Assembly: GCA_003246295.1 (NCBI GenBank)
Contig: QKAS01000028.1
Span: 1-41,398 of the forward strand
Reading direction: 5' to 3'
DNA: 41,398 bases
Origin: Clostridia bacterium
Lineage (GTDB): Bacteria > Bacillota > Clostridia > Lachnospirales > Lachnospiraceae
The position numbers and the translations under genes are program-made. The notes below the pieces were generated by a model that saw only the letters and a program-made list of their open reading frames with translations, had not been told where the DNA came from and searched no databases. This document shows, in pieces, positions 24,416 through 32,873 of this stretch. Numbering within the stretch: the first letter of the stretch is position 1; each line of letters begins with the position of its first letter.

Positions 24416-24925
24416 TTTCTTAACTTATTATATCCCATAAACGTCAAATAGGGTATTTATTGACACTTTATTTTAGGGAATTGTTTTGGGAATGAATATA
24501 AAGAACTTTTCATTTAATTCCAAATGTTTTCACGACATTCTCATAAACCATCGTTTTTAGGAATTTCTTTAAACGTTAATATATGTATCTGTCTGTAAAT
24601 ATTCACAAACAGTTTGTACACATGCAGAATTGTTGAGAGTTAAGTTGAGTGATTTATAACCAAAAAAACTATTTAATAAGAAAGAACACACGGAAATAAG
24701 CACTCGTGAAAGATTCGAGGAGTTAAAAAGGAAAGCTCATTTGGATTAGTAGTCATTAAGGCTCTTGATACAAAGGATGATTAGGCCAAGAAAACCAATG
24801 AACGCCTAATAGAATTAAATTCTATATATGGTCGTATGTGACTTTAAGTATAAAAAATTATTAATCTCTTTCAATCAATGAAGTTAAGAAACAATTTTTA
24901 ATTAGAATACTTTCTAATTAAAAAT
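24416..24925. other. Non-coding right arm of the transposon with traces of decayed coding sequence
   Basis: The 510 bp lie between tnpR and the right terminal repeat. No intact gene was found. Around 24680-24840 the plus strand reads as two overlapping protein-like stretches in different frames (one containing TRERFEELKRKAHLD, one containing AKKTNERLIELNSIYGRM), each broken by stops. This looks like a decayed passenger gene. The left part probably holds the tnpR promoter and a res-like dyad. Confidence 0.4.
24895..24924. terminator. Subterminal AT-rich hairpin beside the right transposon end
   Basis: TTTTTAATTAGA (24895-24906) and TCTAATTAAAAA (24913-24924) are perfect 12-bp arms around a 6-base loop, ending one base before the right terminal repeat. 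The T-rich arms could act as a weak bidirectional terminator that shields the element from outside transcription. They could also help transposase recognise the end. Confidence 0.4.
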
Positions 24926-24963
24926 AAGACCGATATATTTGGGTGAAATGTGCAAGGAACCCC
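24926..24963. repeat. Tn3-family terminal inverted repeat, right
   Basis: This is the reverse complement of the left end, identical over the outer 30 bases. It marks the junction with the truncated IS66 tnpB gene. Confidence 0.92.
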
Positions 24964-25252
24964 TAGTATATGAATCTGTTTCAGCCTTGTAATTTGGATA
25001 TATGAAAAATCCCTTATACACTCTTCGTGTATATAGTGTATATGCATTATCATTATAATATAACAACTTCACTTGTTTGTGATTCCCCGAACAAAAGATA
25101 AAGACATCTCCGTTCATCGGATCCATCCCCAAATCATTAATTACCAAACCTTTTAGCCCCTCAATCCCTTTTGCCATATTTACAGGTTTACTATAAAAAT
25201 AAAAATTAAGGTCGTTCGTAAGGCCCAAAATCGAGTTCTTCATATTCTTCAT
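24964..25252 (-). pseudogene. tnpB: IS66-family TnpB (orf2), 3' end removed by the Tn3 element
   Basis: About 96 native codons remain. They carry the IS66 orf2 signature: KPVNMAKGIEGLKGLV, then MNGDVFIFCSGNHKQVKLLYY and LYTRRVYKGFF. The sequence runs into the transposon terminal repeat after ETDSYT, which adds a foreign tail (ending GLIFN). Complete members are about 110-120 residues, so roughly the last fifth is lost. The start overlaps the end of the upstream IS66 orf1, as usual in these elements. The large IS66 transposase gene (tnpC) that should follow is absent. Confidence 0.85.
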
Positions 25253-25700
25253 ACATTACTACCGCAAGGATAAGATCTTTTATCGTTGTTGATTTAAAGT
25301 TTATGGATGCTCCGCTTGGGAATGTAATACTGGCATCCTTCAGTATTGTATTTGGAGTTGGTGATGATAATTCTACGAGAAAAGATGGATCATCCGGGAA
25401 CCTTTTACGTGAACGCATTCTTTTTGTATCAGGTTCTACAACAAGGGGCTTAAACATGCGTTCTGCTCTTGATGCTCTATAAGAACTTTTTCCTTTGTCA
25501 TATTGATAACGGACTTCGGTTTGTTCCATCGCTTTGGAAACTATGTCGCTGCCGTGATTTTTCTCCCATCTGTTGATAAATGAAACAAAACTTAGATAAT
25601 CTAACTCTTGCTCCTTGCAGAAATCAGTAATAGATATATTACTGTTCAGATATTGTGCATAAAGAGACAGATATTCTGACTTACTAAATGTATTTCCCAT
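25206..25700 (-). CDS. IS66-family accessory protein (orf1, TnpA-type helix-turn-helix)
   Basis: This is a 164-residue protein with an N-terminal helix-turn-helix-like region (SITDFCKEQELDYLSFVSFINRW, residues ~24-46). Near the C-terminus is a FPSGASINFKSTTIKDLILAV segment, matching the short conserved stretch of IS66 orf1 proteins. It is the first gene of the truncated IS66 element and overlaps tnpB by 47 bp. It is intact, but without tnpC the element cannot move on its own. It is AT-rich like the surrounding mobile DNA. Confidence 0.8.
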   Translation of the reverse strand: MGNTFSKSEYLSLYAQYLNSNISITDFCKEQELDYLSFVSFINRWEKNHGSDIVSKAMEQTEVRYQYDKGKSSYRASRAERMFKPLVVEPDTKRMRSRKRFPDDPSFLVELSSPTPNTILKDASITFPSGASINFKSTTIKDLILAVVMYEEYEELDFGPYERP

Positions 25701-25798
25701 TAACCTCCAAATTTTACATGCCGAAAGTTATAGGAAACATAAAAGTAGACCAATACCTACTATATCGGACACTTACCAATAATTTTTTTTTTGCAAAT

Positions 25799-28484
25799 TT
25801 ATCTTCTTCTTGAACCTCTTCGCATATTACCGCCATTTTTCTTATTCCTGTTGTATGCATTCATTTTTCTTCCACCCATAATGTTGAGCCGGTAGATAAG
25901 ATGAGCCATGGCGTAACTGTTTATTGAGTTGTATAAGGTTATTGAGCGAGTGCTGGCGGTGAGCGAACGTGCAATGTTGCTCTTTTGATGAAGGATGTCG
26001 AAAATCTCAAATCTCAATATCGTTGATGACTTGAACAGATTTTGCGAGATTTGTGCATTCCATATAATCTCATTTCTATTCAGATTCTTGTCCGAATAGC
26101 CACATCTTTGCTGCGATACGATGTTTGTATTGATGCTCATGTTCCAAGGCATTGTCAGCGCAAGTGATGCTCCGTATGAATAGAGATATGGTTCCTGATT
26201 ATTGAGAGGACGTACTTTGTTCTTCTCGAATGAATAGTTTATGGAGCCGTTTACGCCGAATTCAATCCAATCATTTCGATAAACGGCTCCCAATCTTTCG
26301 ATCAAATGAAGATTTGTCACTCTGTTACGGAAATTCTGTTTCTGAGTCTTGTCATACAAATAGCCCACGTTATTATTATATGAGAGTGTTGAGTTGGTAT
26401 TGACGTGAAACTTTTGATTCTTCAATGCCGTATTGTAGGCAAATGTAAAGTTTCCATTCCAGTCACCATTGATATTCTCCGGCGTAACTGTCTGTCCACC
26501 TGTCTGCTCATTATACTCAATATTATTGCTAAAACTGTTCTGAATGGCCGAGAAATTAGCATTAACTACTACCGAACTTTGTGTCTCGGAATGATAGGAA
26601 TTGAAATTGAATCCGACATCATGCGAGAATGATGGCAGCAAGTCAGGGTTACCGACCTTTATATTAAGGGGATTGGTATCATCGGTAATCGGGAGAAGCT
26701 GTTCCATTCCAGGTTGTGAGCTTCGGCCATGATACTGAAATTTCAGTGTCGTGAGTTTGGAGAATTTATATTTGATATTGATTTGCGGCGAATAATTTAA
26801 TACATTTCTTGATGTTTCAATGTGAGTCTCACCTCTGTTGTATGTCAAAACTGTATGTTGAGGTTGAAGCGACACACCGATACTCAGATTCAATTTTGGA
26901 CGGATCATCCTGAAAGTTGTCGAGATGTTATGATTGTAATAGTCATAATTTGCGTTTTTCCCAAGGGAAGTAATCTGGTTCTCCTCCATACTCTCCGGAT
27001 AGGGATCATTGAGCATCCAGTCGGGATAGCCCAGGAAATTGTAGGTGCGGCGGTCGGTAGTGTTGTTTTTATACAAGAACTGATAACTGACCTGCAGGAA
27101 AGTTGATTTGGCTATCGGTTCGCTATAGTTGAGTCGTGCGCTATAGTTCCAACTGTTTGTGGCAACGGGTATGAAGTAATTCTTCATGTAAGTAGAGTCA
27201 TTGCCCTCTTGGTCAGTAATCAGACAATATGTTGTGTTAAGATTGTTGAGACGGTCACTGGAGTTGTCATTGTATCCGAAACCGATCTGCAGACCTATAT
27301 TTCTTCCACTCTCGCTGAGCCGTCTGTTAAGGAGCAGCGAGCCGCTGGCATTGGTCTTGTCAATATCCGAGAAATTGCCTGTCCTAGAATAGTTTACTCT
27401 CGATGCTTCAAGCGAATCTATAAGATTGTCCGACAAACCCTCCTCATTCAAAGGATAATCATTTGGATCGAGATATTGGTTAGGGTTGCTTACCCACTTC
27501 AGGGGGTCGTCGTTGAACAATGACTTTATGCTGCGCTGACTCTCATCTGAAGATGTCAGATTGAAGTTGGGACGGAAAAGAAGAGTGGTTTTCGGATTTA
27601 TCTTCCAAAGCATACGGAAACTTCCCCTGATGCTTTGCATGGATGATAGAGTGAAACTGTTTGAATTGGAAAACGAGTTGCTGTAGGTGAGGAATCGTTG
27701 TGTTGAATTTTCACCATATATATCTTTGTCAGTGGAGCGATAGTCAACGCTGCCGTCAAATTCCAACTTACCCGTTTCGAAAGAGAGATTAGTCCCAGCA
27801 CTTTTTGCTGCTGTCAGTCCTTTATTGGTTTGCCATTTTGATTTGGCCCCTCCTCTGAATCCGTTACTGTTTACATTGTTGGCAGAAGCAATCACTGAGA
27901 ACTGTGTCTTGTCTTTGAACTTGTTTGCCATGGCTTTTGTATGGTATCTGTCATCACTACCCATTGCCAAATCAGTATTTCCAAAAAAGCCATTGTTCTT
28001 CTTCTTTTTTATCTTTATGTCAAGAACCAGTTCATCATTCCCGTCATCTATCCCCGTCATCTGCTCCATATCCGACTTCTTGTCATAACTCTTGATCTCT
28101 TCAATCAAGTCCACAGGAAGGTTCTTGAGAGCAGTCTCAATGTCACCGCCGAAAAATTCCTTGCCATTGACATTTATCTTTTTGATGTTCTGACCATTGA
28201 GTTTTACCTTGTTATCCTCCTCAATCTCAATGCCCGGAAGCTTTTCGACCAGCTCCTCGAGCACTGCCCCATCGGTCACCTTGAAGGAGGAAGCATTGAA
28301 TATAAGAGTATCTTCGACAGAACGAACAGGAGGTGCCTGTGCCGTAACGACTGCTTCACCAAGCATCACTGCGTCATAGTTAAGAGCCGTTTGCCCGAGG
28401 TTGCGACTGCTTCCCGCAACAAGCTTTATTGGGATATTCTTTGTCGTATATCCCACGAATGATATTCTGAGAAGATAATTCCCT
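25799..28484 (-). pseudogene. Outer-membrane beta-barrel protein (CarboxypepD_reg + OMP_b-brl_3), C-terminal part split by IS
   Basis: This is the distal portion of a TonB-receptor-like barrel. It has the end of a carboxypeptidase-regulatory domain (NYLLRISFVGYTTK), a plug-like region (LEELVEKLPGIEIEEDNKV, VNGKEFFGGD) and about 700 residues of beta-barrel. A basic, Arg-rich tail ends at 25799. The N-terminal part lies at 30250-30467 beyond an IS1182-like element. Removing the IS and one 8-bp target copy restores a continuous 967-residue frame reading AFKNSGNYLLRIS across the join. As it stands, a start codon inside the IS end (28537) could begin a protein without a signal peptide. It is not a SusC, and no SusD is next to it. 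Confidence 0.88.
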
Positions 28485-28492
28485 GAATTTTT
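28485..28492. repeat. IS target-site duplication, left copy
   Basis: GAATTTTT here equals 30250-30257 on the other side of the IS. Deleting one copy plus the IS restores the outer-membrane gene frame. Confidence 0.85.
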
Positions 28493-28552
28493 GAGGGCAC
28501 TGAAAAAGTTGTCCCTTCTGAAATTTTGAAAATCCATTTATCTAAAAGGGAG

Positions 28553-28580
28553 CTCAAAATCTACTAAAATAGATTTTGAG
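28553..28580 (+). terminator. Hairpin inside left IS end, terminator-like on the plus strand
   Basis: CTCAAAATCTA and TAGATTTTGAG are 11-bp perfect arms around a 6-base loop. On the plus strand the stem is followed by TTCTCTTCTTTTTT, as in an intrinsic terminator. It would stop transcripts entering the IS antisense to the transposase. Confidence 0.5.
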
Positions 28581-28676
28581 TTCTCTTCTTTTTTAAAGTA
28601 ATATTTATGGGCTACACAGGTTAATTTGGCTTGCAGTCTGGTTATATATCTTCCAATAACATGGAAAAGAACTTTC

Positions 28677-30128
28677 TTACATTAATTTGAGTATTCTTTT
28701 TATATTAGCAGCAAAGATTGTCATAGCCCCCTGCATTTCCATGCATGACAATCCATATGATAATGCCCTGTCATATCCATAGGAATGTTTAAGTTCTGAG
28801 TTTTTGGCTTCTATTTTGTAGCGTTCTCTTGCTTTCTTTTTAAATTCTTCAGTCTGTTGAAAATCAAGTTGTTCTTTCTGCTCGTCTGTTTTTATCGAAA
28901 GTGAATAAGTTTTTGACTTTGCTCCATCTTTATAACATCCTTTCCGCCTTGAGCACACCCTGCATTTCTCTACATCAAAATAATAGGTTGTGGTTTGATT
29001 CCATGCTCCATTCTTTTTGCCTTGAACCGCTTTACGGACTGCCATATGTCCTGCTGGGCAGACAAACATTCCGGCATCCTTGTTAAAATCAAACTTGTCT
29101 TCATCCTTTCTGAGCCCGTTTAGGGAAGGATTCAATTTAGATATCAGTTCAAATCCTGTATTCTTTTCTTTAGAGCGCTTTAAGTTGTCTTTACCAGAAT
29201 AGGCGGTATCACCAATTACCGTATCAACTGCCATACCATTTTTACGGCTTTGTTCCACTAGATTCACCAACTGCGCCCCATCCCCCTTCTCTCCAGAAGT
29301 TACAACCGCAGCTGTAATAATGCGTTCATCACTCATCGCAATGTGCGTCTTATATCCGAAGAAGGAACTATCTTCCGTCTTGTGACCGATACGCGCATCC
29401 TCGTCTTTTGAAGTCGTATAATGGTCCTCTATGTCTTCTTCAGTCTCTTTTAACATGTTGAGACGTTCCTTTATTTTAGGTATATTGATCAGAATCTCTT
29501 CTTTTTCAATCCGGTCAATAAGTTGAACTGTATATTCCAGCTCATGTTTTAAATCGTCATCTTCATTTTTATCCGGAAGAGTACCTTTCAGACTGTCATC
29601 TACTTCATAGAGAACCTTGCGCAACTGTCTGGAACGCATTTTAAGTATCTCTATCGGTTTATAAGGGTTGGAACGAGAAGCTGAGTGAGTGGCATCTACA
29701 ATAATAGTCTTTGATTGTATGATCCCCTTTTCAATGGCAATAGAAACAGTCTTGCCCACAAGCAAATCTAGTAGAGCCATATCCTTCAGACGTAGTTTAC
29801 GGAACTTGCATAAAGAACTAGGATTAATAACATCGTCTTCAGGGACCATCCCTAAAAAATACTTAAATGACATATCGTATCTGGAACGTTCCACAACGTC
29901 AACATCAGAAATGTCATAGATAGTCTTCAAAAGCAGATACTTGAACATGCGAATAGGGCTTTCCGCAGTACGACCATTGTCATGGCTATACTTATCTACA
30001 AGTTCTTTATGAATAAAACTAAAATCTATGAGGTCGTTAATTCTCCGAAGAAGGTTGTTTTCGGGAATAATCAGATTATACAAATCTGAATAACTGCTGA
30101 GCGGGATAGTCTCTTGTTGGGGTAGCAT
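28677..30128 (-). CDS. IS1182-family transposase
   Basis: This 483-residue transposase has an N-terminal DUF772-type domain (SPIRMFKYLLLKTIYDISD at ~38-56, then FKYFLGMVPEDDVINPSSLCKFRK). A DDE domain follows, with Asp in IIVDATHSASRSNP and IGDTAYSGKDNL. The C-terminal block AKNSELKHSYGYDRALSYGL carries the catalytic Glu. A cysteine-rich insert (CRVCSRRKGCY) is typical of the family. The length and motifs are complete, so it is likely functional. It is the only gene of the IS that splits the outer-membrane barrel gene. Confidence 0.9.
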   Translation of the reverse strand: MLPQQETIPLSSYSDLYNLIIPENNLLRRINDLIDFSFIHKELVDKYSHDNGRTAESPIRMFKYLLLKTIYDISDVDVVERSRYDMSFKYFLGMVPEDDVINPSSLCKFRKLRLKDMALLDLLVGKTVSIAIEKGIIQSKTIIVDATHSASRSNPYKPIEILKMRSRQLRKVLYEVDDSLKGTLPDKNEDDDLKHELEYTVQLIDRIEKEEILINIPKIKERLNMLKETEEDIEDHYTTSKDEDARIGHKTEDSSFFGYKTHIAMSDERIITAAVVTSGEKGDGAQLVNLVEQSRKNGMAVDTVIGDTAYSGKDNLKRSKEKNTGFELISKLNPSLNGLRKDEDKFDFNKDAGMFVCPAGHMAVRKAVQGKKNGAWNQTTTYYFDVEKCRVCSRRKGCYKDGAKSKTYSLSIKTDEQKEQLDFQQTEEFKKKARERYKIEAKNSELKHSYGYDRALSYGLSCMEMQGAMTIFAANIKRILKLM

Positions 30129-30159
30129 AATTACTTCTATTATGCCATGAAGTTATAGA

Positions 30160-30205
30160 AAAATCTGCACATATCCAAAATAATTGTAGGATATATGCAG
30201 ATTTT
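30160..30205. promoter_or_regulatory. Hairpin upstream of the IS transposase
   Basis: Two 17-base arms (30160-30176 and 30189-30205) are complementary except at one position. They lie 32 bp upstream of the transposase start, just inside the right IS end. In RNA that reads in from outside, such a stem could block translation of the transposase, a protection known in other IS families. That role is inferred here. Confidence 0.45.
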
Positions 30206-30249
30206 AATACTTAAAAAAAAGGAGCTTAAGGGACTTTTTCAGTGCCCTC

Positions 30250-30467
30250 GAATTTTTGAAGGCTATTTTATAAGCCCCCTTAGCATCTGATATTGTTCCA
30301 TCAATAAGTTTTTTATCGGTTGAAGAGAGAAGTTGGATTGTTGCCTGCACCACCGGATGCTTATCTGTTTCATCAACAATGTTCCCCCAAACGAATGCCG
30401 TATTGTTTTGTGCATACATATATGCCAAGCTAAGGGTTAGCATGAGAAATAACAAAATTCTCTTCAT
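30250..30467 (-). pseudogene. N-terminal part of the split outer-membrane barrel gene
   Basis: The signal peptide (MKRILLFLMLTLSLAYMYAQ) is followed by the start of a carboxypeptidase-regulatory-like domain (VWGNIVDETDKHPVVQATIQL, then DGTISDAKGAYKIAFKNS). The frame runs into the IS and stops at 30204 after 87 codons. It joins in frame to the part ending at 25799 once the IS and one target copy are removed. The presumed promoter region upstream carries a pair of ~31-bp direct repeats. Confidence 0.88.
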
Positions 30468-30581
30468 CTTTTATCAGATGTTTGTTCTTTATTACATTTA
30501 ATATAGAATCAATCTTTGTGCTTTAGATTGGAAGTATGAAAAAAAGTTTAATTAGAAAGAATATAAATCGGTTCTTTTACT

Positions 30582-30677
30582 GTTGGAATATGCATTTATG
30601 TTTGTGTGCGATAATCATCACAATATAAAAAATGGTACATTGCATAGTTGAATATGCATTTTGGTTTGCGTGCAATA
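30582..30677. repeat. Pair of ~31-bp direct repeats upstream of the outer-membrane gene
   Basis: The first copy starts GTTGGAATATGCATTTATG (30582-30613) and the second GTTGAATATGCATTTTGG (30647-30677). They differ by one base deletion and about four substitutions and are 65 bp apart, close to six helical turns. They lie 115-210 bp before the start codon at 30467, a position suited to regulator binding. Confidence 0.5.
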
Positions 30678-30769
30678 GAGATTTATAATCATTGTTTTAT
30701 TCGCATATATTTTATGCTTACAGGAATTGACTTAATACAGTTTTACATTTACATAGACTTATAAATTAT

Positions 30770-30845
30770 AATTGCTGAATTTTTAAAAATAATTCAGCAA
30801 TTTTCAGTTAACAATTCATGAATTTTTAAAAATTATTCATGAATT
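30770..30845. terminator. Two tandem AT-rich hairpins downstream of the maturase gene
   Basis: The first has 12-bp perfect arms (AATTGCTGAATT at 30770-30781, complement at 30791-30802). The second has 11-bp arms (AATTCATGAAT at 30813-30823, complement at 30835-30845). Both have nearly the same A/T loop. They lie 70-150 bp past the maturase stop and probably act as terminators, although the stems contain few G/C pairs. Confidence 0.45.
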
Positions 30846-30916
30846 ATTTTTCCTTAATACTTGTATTCTTTTCTGGTCTGTCGGATGCAGCCAAGAGAGG
30901 CGACTTTCAGCAATAT

Positions 30917-32149
30917 CTACAGATTGTTTTCCTTTATCCACTGCATCACATTGGCGGGGGCACGCTCGGCCAAAAACTCCTTCTTCATGAAGTCCATGTA
31001 GGGAGCCACATGCTCAAAGAACTGATGATACCCCTTGCAGAGATAGTTCAATCCGGGTTCGCCATCATCGGTAACTGCGAAACGGTTCTTCGGGCAGTCA
31101 CCATTGCAGGCAAAGAGATAGTCACACTGCTTGCACTGACGAGGAAGGGAGTCGAATTTCATTCTTCCGAACTTCTTCTGCTCATCGCTGTACATCATCT
31201 CCACAAGGCTTTTGCTGTATATATTCCCTAGCTTGTATTCAGGGAAAACAAAGTGGTCGCATGAATATACGTCGCCATTGTACTCCATAACTCCCGCATG
31301 TCCGCAATATTTCGCCATGGAACATACACCCGGTTGCTGGCCTACCCAGTTGGCAAGAGTGGAATCAAAGATTTGTACATAGGTTTGTCCCACGTCATTT
31401 CGTACCCATTCATCGAAGATGGCACAAATGAAATTGCCCCATTGTTCGGGAGAAACGGTGAAAGGAGCCAGCTCACTCTCCTCCTTCTGAACGAGTGATG
31501 TGAGATGAAGACCGTCGGCACGATGCGAAATTCTCTCGACGATTGGTGTGAACTGGATATACTTGCATTCCAGTTCATCGCGGAAATATTTGTAGAACTC
31601 AAGAGGATAATCGGCATTGAAGTCATTGACAACTGCCATGGCATTCCATTCCACCCCGTGCTTGTTGAGCAGACGCAGACCCTTCATCACCTTGAGGTAG
31701 GATGGCTGCCCTGCCTTATTCTTGCGATACTCGTCATGAAACTCCTGAGGACCGTCAATCGAGATGCCAACAAGGAAATTGTTCTCCTTGAAGAACTCGC
31801 ACCACTCATCAGTAAGAAGTGTGCCGTTGGTCTGTATGCAGTTGTCGATGATATGGCCGCGAGCATATTTCTTCTGAAGTTCCATTGCCTTTTTGTAAAA
31901 AGAGAGGGGACGCATCAGAGTCTCGCCCCCGTGCCATGTGAACATCACATTCTGCATGGTCTGCGATTCGATATACTCTTTTGTGAACTTCTCCAAAAGT
32001 TCATCCGACATGATATGCTTGGAGTTGTCTTGATAGAGGTTAGATTTCTCGAGATAATAACAATATTTGCATGCAAGGTTACAGACTGCGCCAACTGGTT
32101 TTGTCATTATATAGAGTGGCTTTGCAAATGGATTTATCGTACTTGACAT
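30917..32149 (-). CDS. Anaerobic sulfatase-maturating enzyme (radical SAM, SPASM)
   Basis: This is a 410-residue radical SAM enzyme. The SAM cluster motif CxxxCxxC is at Cys23, Cys27 and Cys30 (CNLACKYCYY). Family-specific features are TWHGGETLMRP and IQTNGTLL. The C-terminal SPASM cysteines lie in CGHAGVMEYNGDVYSCDHFVFPEY and CKQCDYLFACNGDCPKNRF. It oxidises the active-site Ser or Cys of sulfatases to C-alpha-formylglycine without oxygen. The Ser-type sulfatase at 34395-35951 is a plausible client. It is complete, unlike its neighbours. A 14-codon relic with the same N-terminus lies at 37663-37704. Confidence 0.92.
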   Translation of the reverse strand: MSSTINPFAKPLYIMTKPVGAVCNLACKYCYYLEKSNLYQDNSKHIMSDELLEKFTKEYIESQTMQNVMFTWHGGETLMRPLSFYKKAMELQKKYARGHIIDNCIQTNGTLLTDEWCEFFKENNFLVGISIDGPQEFHDEYRKNKAGQPSYLKVMKGLRLLNKHGVEWNAMAVVNDFNADYPLEFYKYFRDELECKYIQFTPIVERISHRADGLHLTSLVQKEESELAPFTVSPEQWGNFICAIFDEWVRNDVGQTYVQIFDSTLANWVGQQPGVCSMAKYCGHAGVMEYNGDVYSCDHFVFPEYKLGNIYSKSLVEMMYSDEQKKFGRMKFDSLPRQCKQCDYLFACNGDCPKNRFAVTDDGEPGLNYLCKGYHQFFEHVAPYMDFMKKEFLAERAPANVMQWIKENNL

Positions 32150-32275
32150 CAGGTTTTGTTTTATTATGTTTATAAAGGTTAGTTTGAGTCTGCTAATTTA
32201 AACAAATCATCAATACAATTAACCATTGATGCCCTCAAAATATGGAATCATGCTCATATTGTTCATAATCTCAAA

Positions 32276-32633
32276 TTATCTGATGGTATATACAAAGCTT
32301 AGCATGGCATATGGCTTTAAGACATTTGTATTGGTATATTCATAATAATTGCTTCCGACAGAACGGTTGAACGAGCTGTTTTGCTTAAGTATATCATAGG
32401 CTTCAAGTCTTATCTCTGCTGCATTTTTCTTCAGGAATTTCTTTCCGATGGATACATTCCAAAGATAATAGTCCGAGTTGTTATCCTCAAGTCCCGAGTA
32501 GTTATTGTATGCAAATGTACTTCTGAATATGAAATTGTTCCATATATTCCATCCTATCTTGGCAGCAGCGTTATGGTATACATAATGACTCTCACCCGTG
32601 TCGCTTACGGAATTGAACGCATTGTTTATGGCT
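32276..32633 (-). pseudogene. C-terminal fragment of a second outer-membrane beta-barrel gene
   Basis: About 119 residues of a barrel C-terminus remain (FRSTFAYNNYSGL, WNVSIGKKFLKKNAAEIRLEAYDILKQ, final strand YAMLSFVYTIR). They resemble, but are not identical to, the end of the barrel protein at 25799. The upstream part is missing: at about 32633 the sequence changes to a response-regulator remnant on the other strand. The stop is 126 bp before the maturase start, so this was once the gene upstream of the maturase. Confidence 0.75.
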
Positions 32634-32873
32634 GCCGAATATGCACTTGACGGATTTGAACTCAATGCGGTCGACTTCCTTCACAAGCCATTCTCTTATG
32701 GTAGGTTTGAAAGGACTGTCAATAAAATCAGAGAGCTGAAGAACCTGAAAAGTCTTGTGAGTAAACCCATTTTTACGGACGAAACAATCAATATAAAGGT
32801 CGAGTACAGGAATATAACTCTCCCGGTGGGAAGAGCCTACGTGAATGAGTTCTATGAAAGGATGCCAAAATAA
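32634..32873 (+). pseudogene. LytTR-type response-regulator remnant with internal deletion
   Basis: The stretch AEYALDGFELNAVDFLHKPFSYGRFERTVNKI matches the last third of a receiver domain, including the KP motif. Then IKVEYRNITLP begins a LytTR DNA-binding domain but joins directly to VGRAYVNEFYERM, which belongs at the end of that domain. The middle of the DNA-binding domain and the front of the receiver are missing. It cannot bind DNA normally. In Bacteroidetes such regulators often sit near barrel genes. Confidence 0.75.

Larger units (their letters stand above)
20646..24963 (-). mobile_element. Tn3-family transposon, 4.3 kb, tnpA + tnpR
   Basis: It is bounded by 38-bp terminal inverted repeats that begin GGGGTTCC, and it contains a full-length Tn3 transposase and a serine resolvase, both on the minus strand. 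There is no recognisable passenger gene. The flanks do not match: the five bases before the left end are AATTA and the five after the right end are TAGTA. The left flank is a GH3 gene and the right flank is an IS66 tnpB. It therefore lacks the normal 5-bp target duplication, as expected after an intramolecular transposition or recombination that deleted or inverted adjacent DNA. Confidence 0.9.
24964..25776 (-). mobile_element. Truncated IS66-family element
   Basis: Only the 5' part survives: the outer end, orf1 and most of orf2. On the minus strand the end starts GTAAGTGTCCGATATAG at 25776, like IS66 terminal repeats. The other end and tnpC are missing where the Tn3 element joins. The surviving end lies 22 bp past the stop codon of the outer-membrane barrel gene, so the original insertion was just downstream of that gene. 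Confidence 0.8.
28493..30249 (-). mobile_element. IS1182-like insertion sequence, 1757 bp, complete
   Basis: Terminal inverted repeats start GAGGGCACTGAAAAAGT (17 identical bases) at both ends. The element encodes one full-length DDE transposase and is flanked by the 8-bp duplication GAATTTTT. Hairpins lie inside each end (28553-28580 and 30160-30205). The intact ends, transposase and target duplication indicate a recent insertion. Confidence 0.9.
30468..30916. other. Non-coding region between barrel gene and sulfatase maturase
   Basis: The 449 bp, very AT-rich, contain no gene. They hold the pair of direct repeats at 30582-30677 and the two related hairpins at 30770-30845. The region is downstream of the maturase and upstream of the barrel gene, so it should include a terminator for the first and the promoter for the second. 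Confidence 0.6.

Noticed and set aside
24964..25252. Intact 112-residue IS66 TnpB
   Set aside because: The last residues are translated from the Tn3 terminal repeat; native sequence ends at 24964.
27941..28462. 173-codon plus-strand frame opposite the outer-membrane barrel gene
   Set aside because: Antisense to a recognisable plug/barrel sequence, with a low-complexity hydrophobic translation.
25799..30467. SusC-type receptor of a polysaccharide utilisation locus
   Set aside because: The plug and barrel match the OMP_b-brl_3 type, and there is no SusD lipoprotein beside it.
30770..30845. CRISPR-like repeat
   Set aside because: Only two units with different stems, no spacers of constant length, and no cas genes.
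31505..32146. 213-codon plus-strand frame opposite the sulfatase maturase
   Set aside because: It is the antisense shadow of a well-conserved radical SAM gene. Its translation shows no family features.
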